Source: Streptomyces sp. WM4235
GTDB taxonomy: Bacteria > Actinomycetota > Actinomycetes > Streptomycetales > Streptomycetaceae
Assembly: GCF_001279725.1 (NCBI RefSeq)
Contig: NZ_LGDE01000226.1
Span: 130,342 to 194,341 of the forward strand
Reading direction: 5' to 3'
DNA length: 64,000 nucleotides
The position numbers and the translations under genes are program-made. The notes under the pieces were generated by a model, which was given only the letters and a program-made list of their open reading frames with translations, did no database searches and was not told where the DNA came from. This document shows positions 42,330 through 50,981 of the stretch, piece after piece. The stretch's first letter is position 1. Each line of letters begins with the position of its first letter.

Positions 42330-44195
42330 TCAGTCGTCCTCGGACCAATAGCCCTGTCCAGCAGTGGTGGCGATCTTCATGGCGGTCTCGAAGGTCGAGA
42401 CGAGGGAAGCCGGCACGTCTGACGGCACCCGCAGCCTGTGAGTCAGGGCCACAACCATGTCTTCCTTGGACCGTGGTGCCTGGGACGAGTGCTTATAGAC
42501 CAGGGTGTGCAGGTTCTTGCTGAACTTGCCCTCGGTTCGAAGCGCGGACACTTCCTCGGCCTTCCACTGCAGCTCGTCGTCGCGCGGCCACAGGGCGTTC
42601 ATGGTATCGGCCCACTGGTCGTTCCCGAACACGTCCTCCAGCTCGTTCGGTGCTCCGATAAAGAGGCAGTCGCCCTCCGTGAAGCCTTGCCTTTTCAGAC
42701 GATCGAGATTGAATTCTTTGTTCTTGTCGCGGAGGGAGTCGGCGTCCACCAGGAATTTCACCGTGCGGTGGTGCTCTTTGAGGAACTTGGCGAAATTGAG
42801 TGCACCGTCATTCCCTCCGCACGACCACAGTGCGATTCCGGCAGACTGAATCGGGTATCCGAAGGCGAGCTTGAACAGGGCCGGGAGCGCAGCGTACTCG
42901 GTCGCTCCTTCGACTGCGATGAAGCATTTTTCGTGCAGTAGGACGCTGTTGCGGAATCCCAGCGAGGTGGCCATGTTCGACAGGAACCGGCGCGTCTCTA
43001 CGTCAGTGTCGTCGCCTCCGAGGGACTGAATGTAGGCTCGGCCATCTCGACTGTTCAGGTGGACGATGTCCTGAATGTCTACGCCGTCGATCAGGTTGAG
43101 TGAATGGGTGGCGACGACCACGGTCGAGTGGGTTCCCCGGGCTGAGGCTTTGATCATCTCCATGACTCGCCGCTGGTGGTCGTAGTCCAAGTGGGTGTCG
43201 GGCTCGTCGTAGACGATGATGACGCCGCCACCGGCACTGTTCTCCGTGGTCTCGGACAGCAGCTGCTGGCTGGCTTCCCACAGTGCAAGGGTGATGCGCC
43301 GGGACCGGCCGGCTCCCGCGGCGGACAACGGAACCGGGTGCTGGCCGCGGGCGGATGCCGCGAGTGACACGTTACTGACGGACGGCTTGAACTGGATCTG
43401 CGGTTCAAGAGTGAACTCGTCGAACGCGCACCGTTCCTTGACCAGCTTGCGGAGCTGGTCTGCGTCCTCCTTGAGCTGGTCGGAGAACTCTTCCTCCAGG
43501 TCGGTGATCTTCTGCCGCGTCGTCTCGTCGAGGGTGTACTCGCGCAGTTTCGCAGTGAGGATGCTGCGGACCACAGCTTCCGGCGACTCAGCGGAATCGC
43601 CCTTGAAGTAGAGGAGCTGCGGCAGGGCGTCTTTGAGTTCAGCCGGTGCCGCAACCCAGTCGGTGACTTGAGGGCCGGTGGTCGCGTGGGCTTCGAGCAC
43701 CTCAAGCCAGCTTGCCCGGACGTTGGGTTGGCCGCTCGACAGGGTGAGGCCCAGGTTGGATGCCAGCTGACGCAGTTCAAGAACCTTGAGCGCGTGAAGA
43801 TCCCTGAGCTCGGAGCTCTGGGGAACTCTGCCCTCCCACTCCAGGTGCACTCCTTCGCCCTCCGCAAAGCGGCGCCGGATCCGAACCGGTGAGGACGCGT
43901 TGAGGAGCTCAGTCTCGGCGGCCGAGATCTCGAACTTTCCCTCCACAACCACCGCTCGCGGCTGCTCGTCGTCGCCGAGCACCGGCAGCGCGGATCGCTC
44001 AGCTTCACCGATCGCGAAATGCGAGATGTCGCTTTCCTTGATGTCCCGCTCGCCCAAGAGAAAGGCGAGGGCGTCCAGGGTTGCGGTCTTCCCACAGTCG
44101 TTGTGACCCGTGAGGATCGTCTGTTTCCTGATCGGGATATCCCGTACGTGCGCCAGGGAGCGGAAGTTAGTGACGCTGAGCCCGATGAGTTGCAC
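42330..44195 (-). CDS. OLD-family ATPase/TOPRIM nuclease
   Basis: A 621-residue protein of the overcoming-lysogenisation-defect family, joining an ABC-type ATPase to a TOPRIM nuclease. Walker A is GHNDCGKT near residue 30 (after NFRSL), a signature-like AGRSRR precedes Walker B (VIIVYDEPDTHLD near 325) and a switch His follows (VVATHSLN). The TOPRIM half has FIAVEGATEY (Glu) and VKFLVDADSLRDK (DxD). A coiled-coil-prone arm lies at about 225-260. The GTG start follows AAGGGA. Family members nick or degrade DNA and several act in phage defence, alone or with a UvrD-like helicase; no helicase gene is adjacent, so this resembles the single-gene class. Confidence 0.88.
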   Translation of the reverse strand: MQLIGLSVTNFRSLAHVRDIPIRKQTILTGHNDCGKTATLDALAFLLGERDIKESDISHFAIGEAERSALPVLGDDEQPRAVVVEGKFEISAAETELLNASSPVRIRRRFAEGEGVHLEWEGRVPQSSELRDLHALKVLELRQLASNLGLTLSSGQPNVRASWLEVLEAHATTGPQVTDWVAAPAELKDALPQLLYFKGDSAESPEAVVRSILTAKLREYTLDETTRQKITDLEEEFSDQLKEDADQLRKLVKERCAFDEFTLEPQIQFKPSVSNVSLAASARGQHPVPLSAAGAGRSRRITLALWEASQQLLSETTENSAGGGVIIVYDEPDTHLDYDHQRRVMEMIKASARGTHSTVVVATHSLNLIDGVDIQDIVHLNSRDGRAYIQSLGGDDTDVETRRFLSNMATSLGFRNSVLLHEKCFIAVEGATEYAALPALFKLAFGYPIQSAGIALWSCGGNDGALNFAKFLKEHHRTVKFLVDADSLRDKNKEFNLDRLKRQGFTEGDCLFIGAPNELEDVFGNDQWADTMNALWPRDDELQWKAEEVSALRTEGKFSKNLHTLVYKHSSQAPRSKEDMVVALTHRLRVPSDVPASLVSTFETAMKIATTAGQGYWSEDD

Positions 44196-45239
44196 GATGT
44201 CCCTTGCTTCTAGCGGTACGGCCGTCGGAGGTGCGATCGACGGTCACCGCTGGTAACACACCCTTCGACTGTGGGTTGGAAAGACTCTAGCGTCTACGCG
44301 ACTTGGGGGTGCAGGTAAGTGCCATGTGCGAGCGCACCCTCGGACAGCAAGAGTGCTGAGGCCGGTTGAGGAGCATGTATCGACCGGCCTGCTTGTGCAT
44401 GAGCTTTGAGTCGCCACCTTCAGGAGGCTGCACCGCCTGCTGCTGCACGCGGTTCGAGCCGATGGCCTTCGAACAGTCCTGACAGGGTCTCGAGCAGTCC
44501 ACGCGGAGCCTGAAGGCCCGTGGGTCTACGGCGTCGACCTCTGGTTGACGCCGATGTCTTGCCGTTCACTTCTAGACTCCGTCCCAGTGCGCTCCTCCAA
44601 CAGCCGTTGACCGGGTGAGCACGATGCGTTCCGACGGTATGGCGCCGGCCGCCATCGCCCAGGGCGAGCAGCCCTCTCGAACTGGTCGCCTGCAGGAACC
44701 GGTTCGCGGCTCTCCTCCACGGCTTGCGCGCCAGCTTCGGACGTCCGAGGCCCGAGAGCGCGTGATCTGACTGGGCCCGCGCCCGATGGTGCTGCGCCGC
44801 CAGGGTCCTGTGGGGGGCCCGCACGGCCGGGGCGGCCGAGTCCGCTGGCAGCAGCCGCACGAGCTCTTACGATTCCCTGCCCATGGGGCACTTCTAGAAG
44901 GATTTTCCTGCGACACGCGGAATATGAGAGACCATTCCCGGTCTTCACGGAGGAGTGGTAAGGCTCAACCGTTGGCCAAAGGTGGGCAGTTTTCTCGCCT
45001 TTCAGCCATCACGTCACACTCGACAGGTTGGCCGATTCTATCCGAGGCATGAAGATCTCCACCTGCTGCGACCTCCCCGTCCCATGATCCATTGGCTCGA
45101 TCCCTGCCACAAAGAACGACTCATTCCCTTCCGTCACTGAAAGCGATTTCCGGACGAGAATTGCTTTTCGATTGCCAGGCCAGGGAGTCGATCTCACTCT
45201 TATCTCTCAAAGTCCGGAAGGCGAGTGGGGGGAATTGTG
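44196..45239. other. Divergent intergenic region, no convincing gene
   Basis: About 1 kb between the leftward OLD gene and the rightward three-gene operon. Open frames on the reverse strand (about 44420-44948) overlap one another in three frames and none has a ribosome site or recognisable domain. The stretch must hold promoters for both sides; its lower GC near 44880-45230 fits a promoter region. Confidence 0.45.
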
Positions 45240-45677
45240 GTGCCCGAGTTAAATGTGATGGAACTGGCCACCAGTGGCGCGACGATGCTCGTGGCGGAAA
45301 TGGTGAGGAGCTCTTGGGAAGCCGTACGGGGAGCGATGGTCGGCATCTTCCGGCACGGGAGCGAGGCCCGTGCCGCCGAGGAGATCCATGACCTCGACCT
45401 CCGCCACGAGAGTGTCGTGCAGAGCTCCGAGGAAGAACGGGCCGCGGTGGAGGAGCGGGTGCGCGGAATGCTCCTCATCCAACTCGCGGGGTTCCTCCAG
45501 CGCCACCCGGCCGCCGCAGCGGAGCTCTCCGCACTCATCGAGGAGAAGCAGGACTCGGAGTCGGCCAGCGGAACAGGTCCGGTCATGACCGCGAAGGGCA
45601 ACACGGGCAGCCAGGTCCTCATGGCCGGTGGCTCCATCACCGGCAGTGTCTCCTTCCGCGGGGAGCCGACCCAGTGA
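45240..45677 (+). CDS. Small helical protein, first gene of an NTPase operon
   Basis: A 145-residue protein. The N-terminal segment (VMELATSGATMLVAEMVRSS) is amphipathic or membrane-associated. A charged helical middle (EIHDLDLRHESVVQSSEEER) follows, and the C-terminus is Gly/Ser-rich with an alternating pattern (GNTGSQVLMAGGSITGSVSF). The GTG at 45240 lies 7 nt after GGGGGG; GTG at 45237 is equally possible. The stop overlaps the start of the P-loop gene. It may be an adaptor or effector-associated partner of the NTPase; the function is unknown. Confidence 0.72.
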   Translation: MPELNVMELATSGATMLVAEMVRSSWEAVRGAMVGIFRHGSEARAAEEIHDLDLRHESVVQSSEEERAAVEERVRGMLLIQLAGFLQRHPAAAAELSALIEEKQDSESASGTGPVMTAKGNTGSQVLMAGGSITGSVSFRGEPTQ

Positions 45678-47235
45678 CCGACGGGTTCGGCGCGGGCGCG
45701 GATTGGCCGGAACCCCCAGTCGAGGTCAAGAACGACCTGGACTGCATGCCGGCTCTGCCTGACAAGCCCCTTGAGCCGCCGACGCAGGCCGGGCCGCCCC
45801 TGGTCGAGCCGGCAGGGAGGGAAGGGGGCTTGCGTCAGACGGTGACGGGGGCGGTGAACTCCCGGATCATCGTCGCCGCCGGCCCCGTCACCCTGCACGA
45901 GAAGCAGCCCCTGACGGTCCTGGCGATCTCCGAGGCCGAGCTGAAGGTCGTCCGTGAGGCCTGGGTGAGCCAGAGTTCGGACGGTGCCCAGATCACGGTG
46001 GCCCGCGACGCCGCCGACCTGGTGCTCTCGGGGGATTCTGCCCTCGCGGTGATCGCCGGCGCGCCCGGGACGGGAAAGCGTACGGCCGCGATTCGCGCAC
46101 TGCGCCAGATCTCCCTGACACGTCCCCACGGAGGCCAGCCGCTCGCGCTGAAGGAGATCCGTCCGGACTGGGAGGACGTCGCCACTCCGGACATCGCACT
46201 GCTTCCGAAGGATCCCGGGACCGCCTACCTCTTGGACGTCGCCTCCGAGATGTCCCGGTGGACGGCTCCCGGGAAGGCCGCCGAGGCTCTTTTGCAGCAT
46301 GCCGGGACTCTGCAGTCCCTGGGGTCGTGCCTGGTTGTGGTGGCCGATGAAGGAAGCTGGCCAGAAAACGCGTCCGGGGCACTGAACGCTGTCGTGCAGC
46401 GGGTGAAATTCCGGCCGTACGCAGAGCTAGTAGCGTGCGCACACCTGGAGTACGTGTACCGCAAACCCAGCCTCAAAGCACTGTTCAGCAAGGCAAGGGA
46501 TGGGGAGGAGGCAGGGTCCGCATCCCATCTCCTCACCGAGGACACCAGTCCGGCCGATGCCGCCCGCCTGGCCGCAGGGCTGGCATCCTCGGACGGCACC
46601 ACCGGCGGCATCGAGGACGCCATCGCCGCGTTCCAGCAGTGGAGCACCGACGTCATCGGGGTGTTCAAGAACACCGAACAGAACCCCGAGGACCGGGCCC
46701 TGCTGATCGCCGGCCTGTTCCTCAGCGGTTCCGATGCCCTCACCATCCAGGCAGCCGCCCGCAAACTTCTCGCCGATAAAGCCGCCAAAAGCGTGCGCGA
46801 CGTCCTGACCGGCCCCGACCTGACCACCCGCCTCGAAGGCGTCCACGCCCGTGTGACGGACCGCACCGTCGACTTCGGTCACAAGCCCGGCTACGCGAAG
46901 GCAGTACTGCTCCACCTGTGGCACCAGCGAGCCGACATCCACGGTTACCTGCTTGCCTGGCTCGACTTGATCGTCGCGGACGAGGCCCACTCGGCGCAGC
47001 TCGCGGGGATCAGCGACCTGCTGGTAGAGCTTGCCATCGCGGAGAGCGACTTCCGCGTGGTGGAGAAGATCAAGAAGTGGATCGACGACAGTAGCGACGA
47101 GGGTCACCTTCAGCTGATCGCACGCGTCCTGGGCCGAGCCGCCGTGTCCGGGTCTCTGGGCCCGGAGCTCCGGTCAAAGCTGCTGACCTGGGCTCTGAGC
47201 TTGTTCCGCTTTGACGGACACCTTTGGTGTGGTGG

Positions 47236-48099
47236 TCAGGCCGCGAGGGCGGTCTCGTATTCGGCGGGGCTGCGGTAGCCGAGGCTGCTGTGGATGTTGT
47301 ACCAGCTCTCGATCCACTCGAATATCGCGGTGTGGGCGGCGGCCCGGCTGGGCCAGGGGTGGCTGTCGCCCAGCTCGTTCTTGAGGGTGGAGAAGAACGA
47401 TTCGGCGAGGGCGTTGTCCCAGCACTGACCGGTGCGGCCGACCGACAGGCGAACGCCGAACTTCCCTGCGAGAGCGGCGAGTTCACGGCTGGTGTACTGA
47501 CAGCCGCGGTCGGAGTGGAAGATCACCGGCCCGGACGGGCGGCGGGTGCGGTAGGCCGCGGTGAGGGCGTCGGCGACGAGTTCGGTCCGCAGGTGGTCGG
47601 CCGTCGCCCAGCCGACGACGCGGCGGGAGGCGATGTCGATCACGGTGGCCAGGTAGAGCCAGCCCTCGTCGGTGGCGATGTAGGTGATGTCCCCGCACCA
47701 GCGGGTGTCGACGGCGGCCGGGTCAGGCCGGAAATCACGAATGACCAGGTCAGGACGGGTGACCGCGTGTGGGTCGGGGATGGTGGTGCGAAGCCGGCGC
47801 CCTCGGGTCCGGCCGGTGATGCCTGCCTGCCGCATCAGGCGGGCCACTCGTCGGCGACCGCAGCCAGCGCCTTCGCGCTTGAGGACGGCGTGGACGCGCG
47901 GGGCACCGTAAGTGCCGCGGGACTTCTGGTGAACAGCGGTGATCTGCTCGGTCAGCTCGGCGTCCCGCACCGCCCGGGGGCCAGGGGTGCCGTTGCGGCG
48001 GGCGTAGTAGGCGGTCCGGGAGACCTCAAGGAGCTCACACGTCCGTTTGACGTTGTGACCTGCGGTTTTCTCCGCCTCGATGAACGGGTCCACGTTCAC
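47236..48099 (-). CDS. IS3 family transposase OrfB (rve integrase domain)
   Basis: A 287-residue catalytic subunit. The N-terminal HTH_21-like segment (VKRTCELLEVSRTAYYARRN) precedes the retroviral-integrase-type core with the DDE triad in WCGDITYIATDEGW, VIFHSDRGCQYTS and WDNALAESFFSTLKNEL, followed by the family's conserved YNIHSSLGYRSPAEYE. The GTG start overlaps the OrfA stop as GTGA. All catalytic motifs are intact. Confidence 0.93.
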   Translation of the reverse strand: MNVDPFIEAEKTAGHNVKRTCELLEVSRTAYYARRNGTPGPRAVRDAELTEQITAVHQKSRGTYGAPRVHAVLKREGAGCGRRRVARLMRQAGITGRTRGRRLRTTIPDPHAVTRPDLVIRDFRPDPAAVDTRWCGDITYIATDEGWLYLATVIDIASRRVVGWATADHLRTELVADALTAAYRTRRPSGPVIFHSDRGCQYTSRELAALAGKFGVRLSVGRTGQCWDNALAESFFSTLKNELGDSHPWPSRAAAHTAIFEWIESWYNIHSSLGYRSPAEYETALAA

Positions 48100-48404
48100 C
48101 GGGTCTCCGTCGCGAAGAAAGCCGTCGCACGCTTGAGGATGTCGACGTCCTCCCGCAGCCTGCGGTTCTCCCGCCGCAGCGCAGCCAGTTCCTCACGTTC
48201 GCTGCTGGTCAGACCGTCCCGTTCACCGGCGTCGACCTGGGCCTGGCGGACCCAGTCCCTCACCGCCGTCTCGGTCAGGTCGAAGCCCCTGGCCACCTGG
48301 CCGACCGAGCGGTCACCCCGCCGGCACAGCTCGACGATCTCGGCCTTGAACTCCGGCGTGAACGAGCGCCGAGGACGCGCCTTCTTCTTCCCCATGCTCT
48401 CCAT
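48096..48404 (-). CDS. IS3 family transposase OrfA (helix-turn-helix)
   Basis: A protein of about 102 residues. RRSFTPEFKAEIVELCRRGD followed by SVGQVARGFDLTETAVRDWV is the helix-turn-helix of HTH_8-type OrfA proteins, and a leucine-zipper-like coiled coil (LAALRRENRRLREDVDILKR) follows for multimerisation. Start codons at 48395 (MGKKKARPRR) and 48404 are both possible. IS3 elements usually make an OrfAB fusion by frameshifting; here the stop/start overlap could also allow coupled translation. Confidence 0.9.
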   Translation of the reverse strand: MESMGKKKARPRRSFTPEFKAEIVELCRRGDRSVGQVARGFDLTETAVRDWVRQAQVDAGERDGLTSSEREELAALRRENRRLREDVDILKRATAFFATETR

Positions 48405-48452
48405 GATGAACATCATCCTTCCGGGGCCCAAGCCCCTGATCTCCGATGTCCG

Positions 48453-48490
48453 TCAAAGCGGATCAAGCCCATCAAAGCGGATCAAGCCCA
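48453..48490. repeat. Perfect 19-bp tandem duplication at the right end of the IS3-type element
   Basis: TCAAAGCGGATCAAGCCCA occurs twice back to back (48453-48471 and 48472-48490). The first copy includes the last 13 bases of the element's terminal repeat plus flanking AGCCCA. Confidence 0.85.
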
Positions 48491-49143
48491 CTCAGGATCC
48501 CTCCGAGTCCGTGCTGCGCGTGGTGGCTCTCGTCTGCACGGGCGAGTTCGCGGACCGCTACCCGCGCCAGGCCCTGATCCGGCTGCGGCACATCCTCAAC
48601 CGGCCGGCACAAGACCGTGCGGTATCGGGCGCGGCGACCGCGCTCCAGCGCATCGCGGCCAAGGAAGGTCAGTTGCCAACGGTCTGGCGGATGGTCAGTC
48701 GCTGGATCGATACGGACAAGAAGGAGGACAGGGACGGCGTGCACCGGGCCTTCCTGGCTCTCCTCGATCCCGAGAGCGACCCGTACGTCCTCCAGGTCAT
48801 GCTGGAGGCAGCCCATCAGGACAGCGGGGTCGAGGAAGCCATCGTCAAGGGGTGGAAGGCGTCCCTTGACAACACACATGTCGACCCCGAGTGCCGCCGT
48901 TTGATCAGGGGCTGGGCCCAGGCCCGCTCGCAAGGTTTCGTACGCCGCGAGCAGACCGCCGACATCCTCAACAGGATCATCGAGCAGCACTTGGTGAGCT
49001 CCCCGATCTCCGCGCTGCTGTTCGGGGACTCGACCGTTCGCGATGACAAGGCCGTCATCGAGCTGCGGCGTGATCTGCTGCTGCCTGCGCAGCTGGCCCG
49101 GTTCCAGCTCGATGCCCCGGCCTCGGAGTCGTGATCGCGACCA

Positions 49144-49893
49144 GTGCCCACACGAGCTGAACGAAGAGAAGCGAAGAAGATCCGCGCGGGGCTGGCCCGA
49201 ATCGAGGCGCGCGTGCGCAGCAGGTACGAGGGCATCGGGTTCCACGTGGTGATGGCCGCGTCCGTGCAGAGCGATCCCCCTTACGCGATGGACGCGCAGG
49301 AAGTCATCGACGAGGTCCGGGCGCGAGTCCGTCACCATGCGGCCGACGTCCTGCAGCACTGCGAGGTCTTCGACCTGCCCTCGGTCCAGGACCACTGCGC
49401 GCGTGCACTGTCCCACGTACGGTCGCTCGCCTGCGATCCACCCCTGAAGTTCGCCGCCACGGTCGTCGTGGACCTGCTCCCCGACGACCAGGCCGCGGTG
49501 GCCGTACTCCTGGCCGCTCAGCGCAAGCAGGCACTCGAGGACACCCTGCGGCGCCAGAAGGCACAAGCGATCGCCGAAGAGCTCGCCGATCCGGCCACAG
49601 CGCTCCTCCACATGCTTCAGGGGGAGAAGGCTGACTGGTCGAAGGCCACTGAGGACAAGGCCGGCGCGCTGGCGAAGATATTCGCCCAATACCGGCCCCC
49701 GCACCCTCAGGGATCCGAATATGCACTGGTCGAGGTGGTCCGCCAGTTCCTCGACTCCTTCACCGAGCCGGAGCCGAAGAGGATGCTCTACGAGTTGCTG
49801 GCCGGGAGCATGCGCGCCGCCAACCGCCCCCAACAGGCCGCCAGCGTTGAGCAGCTCATGGATCTGTCTGCCGATCCCCAGGAGGTGCTGTGA
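49144..49893 (+). CDS. Hypothetical protein, third gene of the NTPase operon
   Basis: A 249-residue, mostly helical soluble protein. A basic N-terminal helix (RAERREAKKIRAGLARIEAR) is followed by a mixed segment (GIGFHVVMAASVQSDPPYAM) and coiled-coil-prone helices (VLLAAQRKQALEDTLRRQKA). No catalytic motif is recognised. The GTG start lies 9 bp after the stop of the split NTPase gene with only weak ribosome-site character, so expression probably depended on coupling to that gene and may be affected by the insertion. Confidence 0.7.
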   Translation: MPTRAERREAKKIRAGLARIEARVRSRYEGIGFHVVMAASVQSDPPYAMDAQEVIDEVRARVRHHAADVLQHCEVFDLPSVQDHCARALSHVRSLACDPPLKFAATVVVDLLPDDQAAVAVLLAAQRKQALEDTLRRQKAQAIAEELADPATALLHMLQGEKADWSKATEDKAGALAKIFAQYRPPHPQGSEYALVEVVRQFLDSFTEPEPKRMLYELLAGSMRAANRPQQAASVEQLMDLSADPQEVL

Positions 49894-49924
49894 AGAGTGC
49901 GGGACGCGGCGGACGGTACCGCCG

Positions 49925-50143
49925 ATGAGCACAGGCATCTGGCGGTGGATCCTCGCGCCGAGAACCAGCTGGGCGGCCTGGAAGCTCTGCCGGGCTGGTG
50001 ACGGCGCCATCGATTTCGACGTTGCATGGCGCCAGGCCCGCCTGCGTCGCCACCCCGACGAGATCGAGTTCCGGGCCGCCGGCCACCGCTACGACGGGGT
50101 ACCCGAGGAACTGCCCGTCTGCGACCCTCCCTGCCCGCCCTAG
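49925..50143 (+). CDS. Small hypothetical protein
   Basis: A 72-codon frame with good third-position GC. The N-terminus is Trp-rich (MSTGIWRWILAPRTSWAAWK) and the remainder acidic, ending in a short Cys/Pro tail (VCDPPCPP). It starts 32 bp after the previous stop and lacks a strong ribosome site. No family recognised; a possible accessory gene of the operon. Confidence 0.4.
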   Translation: MSTGIWRWILAPRTSWAAWKLCRAGDGAIDFDVAWRQARLRRHPDEIEFRAAGHRYDGVPEELPVCDPPCPP

Positions 50144-50267
50144 AAACAGCGGTGAGTACTTCGGCGTATCGCCTCGGATACGCCGAAGCAGTGGAGTCCG
50201 CGCTCCGTTGCAGTACTTCCCACCCAGCCCGCTTGCTACTTTGATAGCGATATGGCTGGGTGGGAGC

Positions 50268-50729
50268 ATGCACGACGCCTACGTACCCTGGCCTCGTTTC
50301 GACCGCCGCGCCCTCCTGCTCCTACTCGACGATCAGCAACGACTCCTGCTGTGCGGCTCATGCTGCCGCGGCTGGACCGTCCCCGAGATCCGCCTGGGCT
50401 CCAACACCGACTTCCTGGGAGAAACGAACCGGTTCCTCACAGAGCGGTTCGGCCTTCCCCGCCCCGCGCTGTCGGGCCTCTACGGACTGCACCAGACCCG
50501 CCACCAGGAGAGCTGGCAGTACGACCGCACCACAGCGTCCCGCGCCTACATCGCGAGGGTCAGCAACACCCAGTCCGCGATCTGGCAAGAGACCGGACCG
50601 TCGCACGCCCGATGGGGACCCCGGGAACTGAAATGCCGCCGGAGGGAAATCTCGCCCGAGGGGATCGTCCTGCTCGCCACGGGATACCTCGAGGGCTGGC
50701 TGCCTGACGGTCCGCTCGGGTTGTCGTAG
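50268..50729 (+). CDS. NUDIX-like protein without a NUDIX box
   Basis: A 153-residue protein recalling streptomycete NUDIX-fold hypotheticals: RRALLLLLDDQQRLLLCGSC (first strands), RGWTVPEIRLG, an Arg-rich middle and ISPEGIVLLATGYLEGWLPD at the end. The segment where GX5EX7REUXEEXGU should lie (SNTDFLGETNRFLTERFGLP) has only scattered Glu residues, so hydrolase activity is doubtful. The ATG follows GGGAG closely. It stands alone and is followed by a shared terminator. Confidence 0.65.
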   Translation: MHDAYVPWPRFDRRALLLLLDDQQRLLLCGSCCRGWTVPEIRLGSNTDFLGETNRFLTERFGLPRPALSGLYGLHQTRHQESWQYDRTTASRAYIARVSNTQSAIWQETGPSHARWGPRELKCRRREISPEGIVLLATGYLEGWLPDGPLGLS

Positions 50730-50800
50730 AGGGCCTGGAAGCCGGGGAAGATTTGGCTCCAGCCCGAGCAGCCGCGTCCCGCGCCAACTGGATCCGGCGG

Positions 50801-50832
50801 AAGGCCGCCCCGGTTGGGGCTGGGGCAGCCTT
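50801..50832. terminator. Hairpin between convergent genes
   Basis: Arms AAGGCCGCCCC and GGGGCAGCCTT pair at 10 of 11 positions around a 10-nt loop. It lies between the ends of the NUDIX-like gene (rightward) and the dioxygenase gene (leftward) and could serve both. Confidence 0.7.
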
Positions 50833-50981
50833 CCCGTTCTGTGCGACAGATTCTTCCGGCATCGAGACTCTGGTGGCCCCTGAGGGCTACGCCTCGTCGT
50901 CTTCGCATTCCCTGACGAACCAGAGATCGAAGGACTGGCGCCGGACGCCCGGCGGCCGCTCACGGGTACGGACCATCGCCA

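Larger units (their letters stand above)
47202..48465. mobile_element. IS3-type insertion element
   Basis: A 1.26-kb element with near-identical 20-bp ends: TGTTCCGCTTTGACGGACAC on the left and its inverted counterpart TGATCCGCTTTGACGGACAT on the right, 2 mismatches. Both borders carry AGC (47198-47200 and 48466-48468), consistent with a 3-bp target duplication; the exact first base is uncertain by one. It contains orfA and orfB on the reverse strand in the usual IS3 order. It inserted in the NTPase gene, opposite to its transcription. Confidence 0.88.
45674..49134 (+). pseudogene. P-loop NTPase gene split by an IS3-type element
   Basis: The first part (45674-47200, about 509 codons) begins with a GTG overlapping the previous stop (GTGA). 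It carries a segment echoing the tail of the small protein (NSRIIVAAGPVTLHEKQ), a Walker A IAGAPGTGKRTA near 140 and a hydrophobic strand that could serve as Walker B (SCLVVVADEGSW), then a long helical region. It stops at LLTWALS, where the IS3-type element begins. The remainder (48466-49134, about 220 codons: SVLRVVALVCTGEFADRYPR onwards, HEAT-like) resumes in the same frame after the element, with an AGC codon at both borders. Joining the two across one AGC restores a protein of about 730 residues. As it stands the product ends about 25 codons into the element. Confidence 0.8.

Noticed and set aside
44420..44948. Possible transposase fragment on the reverse strand
   Set aside because: Three overlapping frames all give low-complexity sequence without DDE or HTH motifs.
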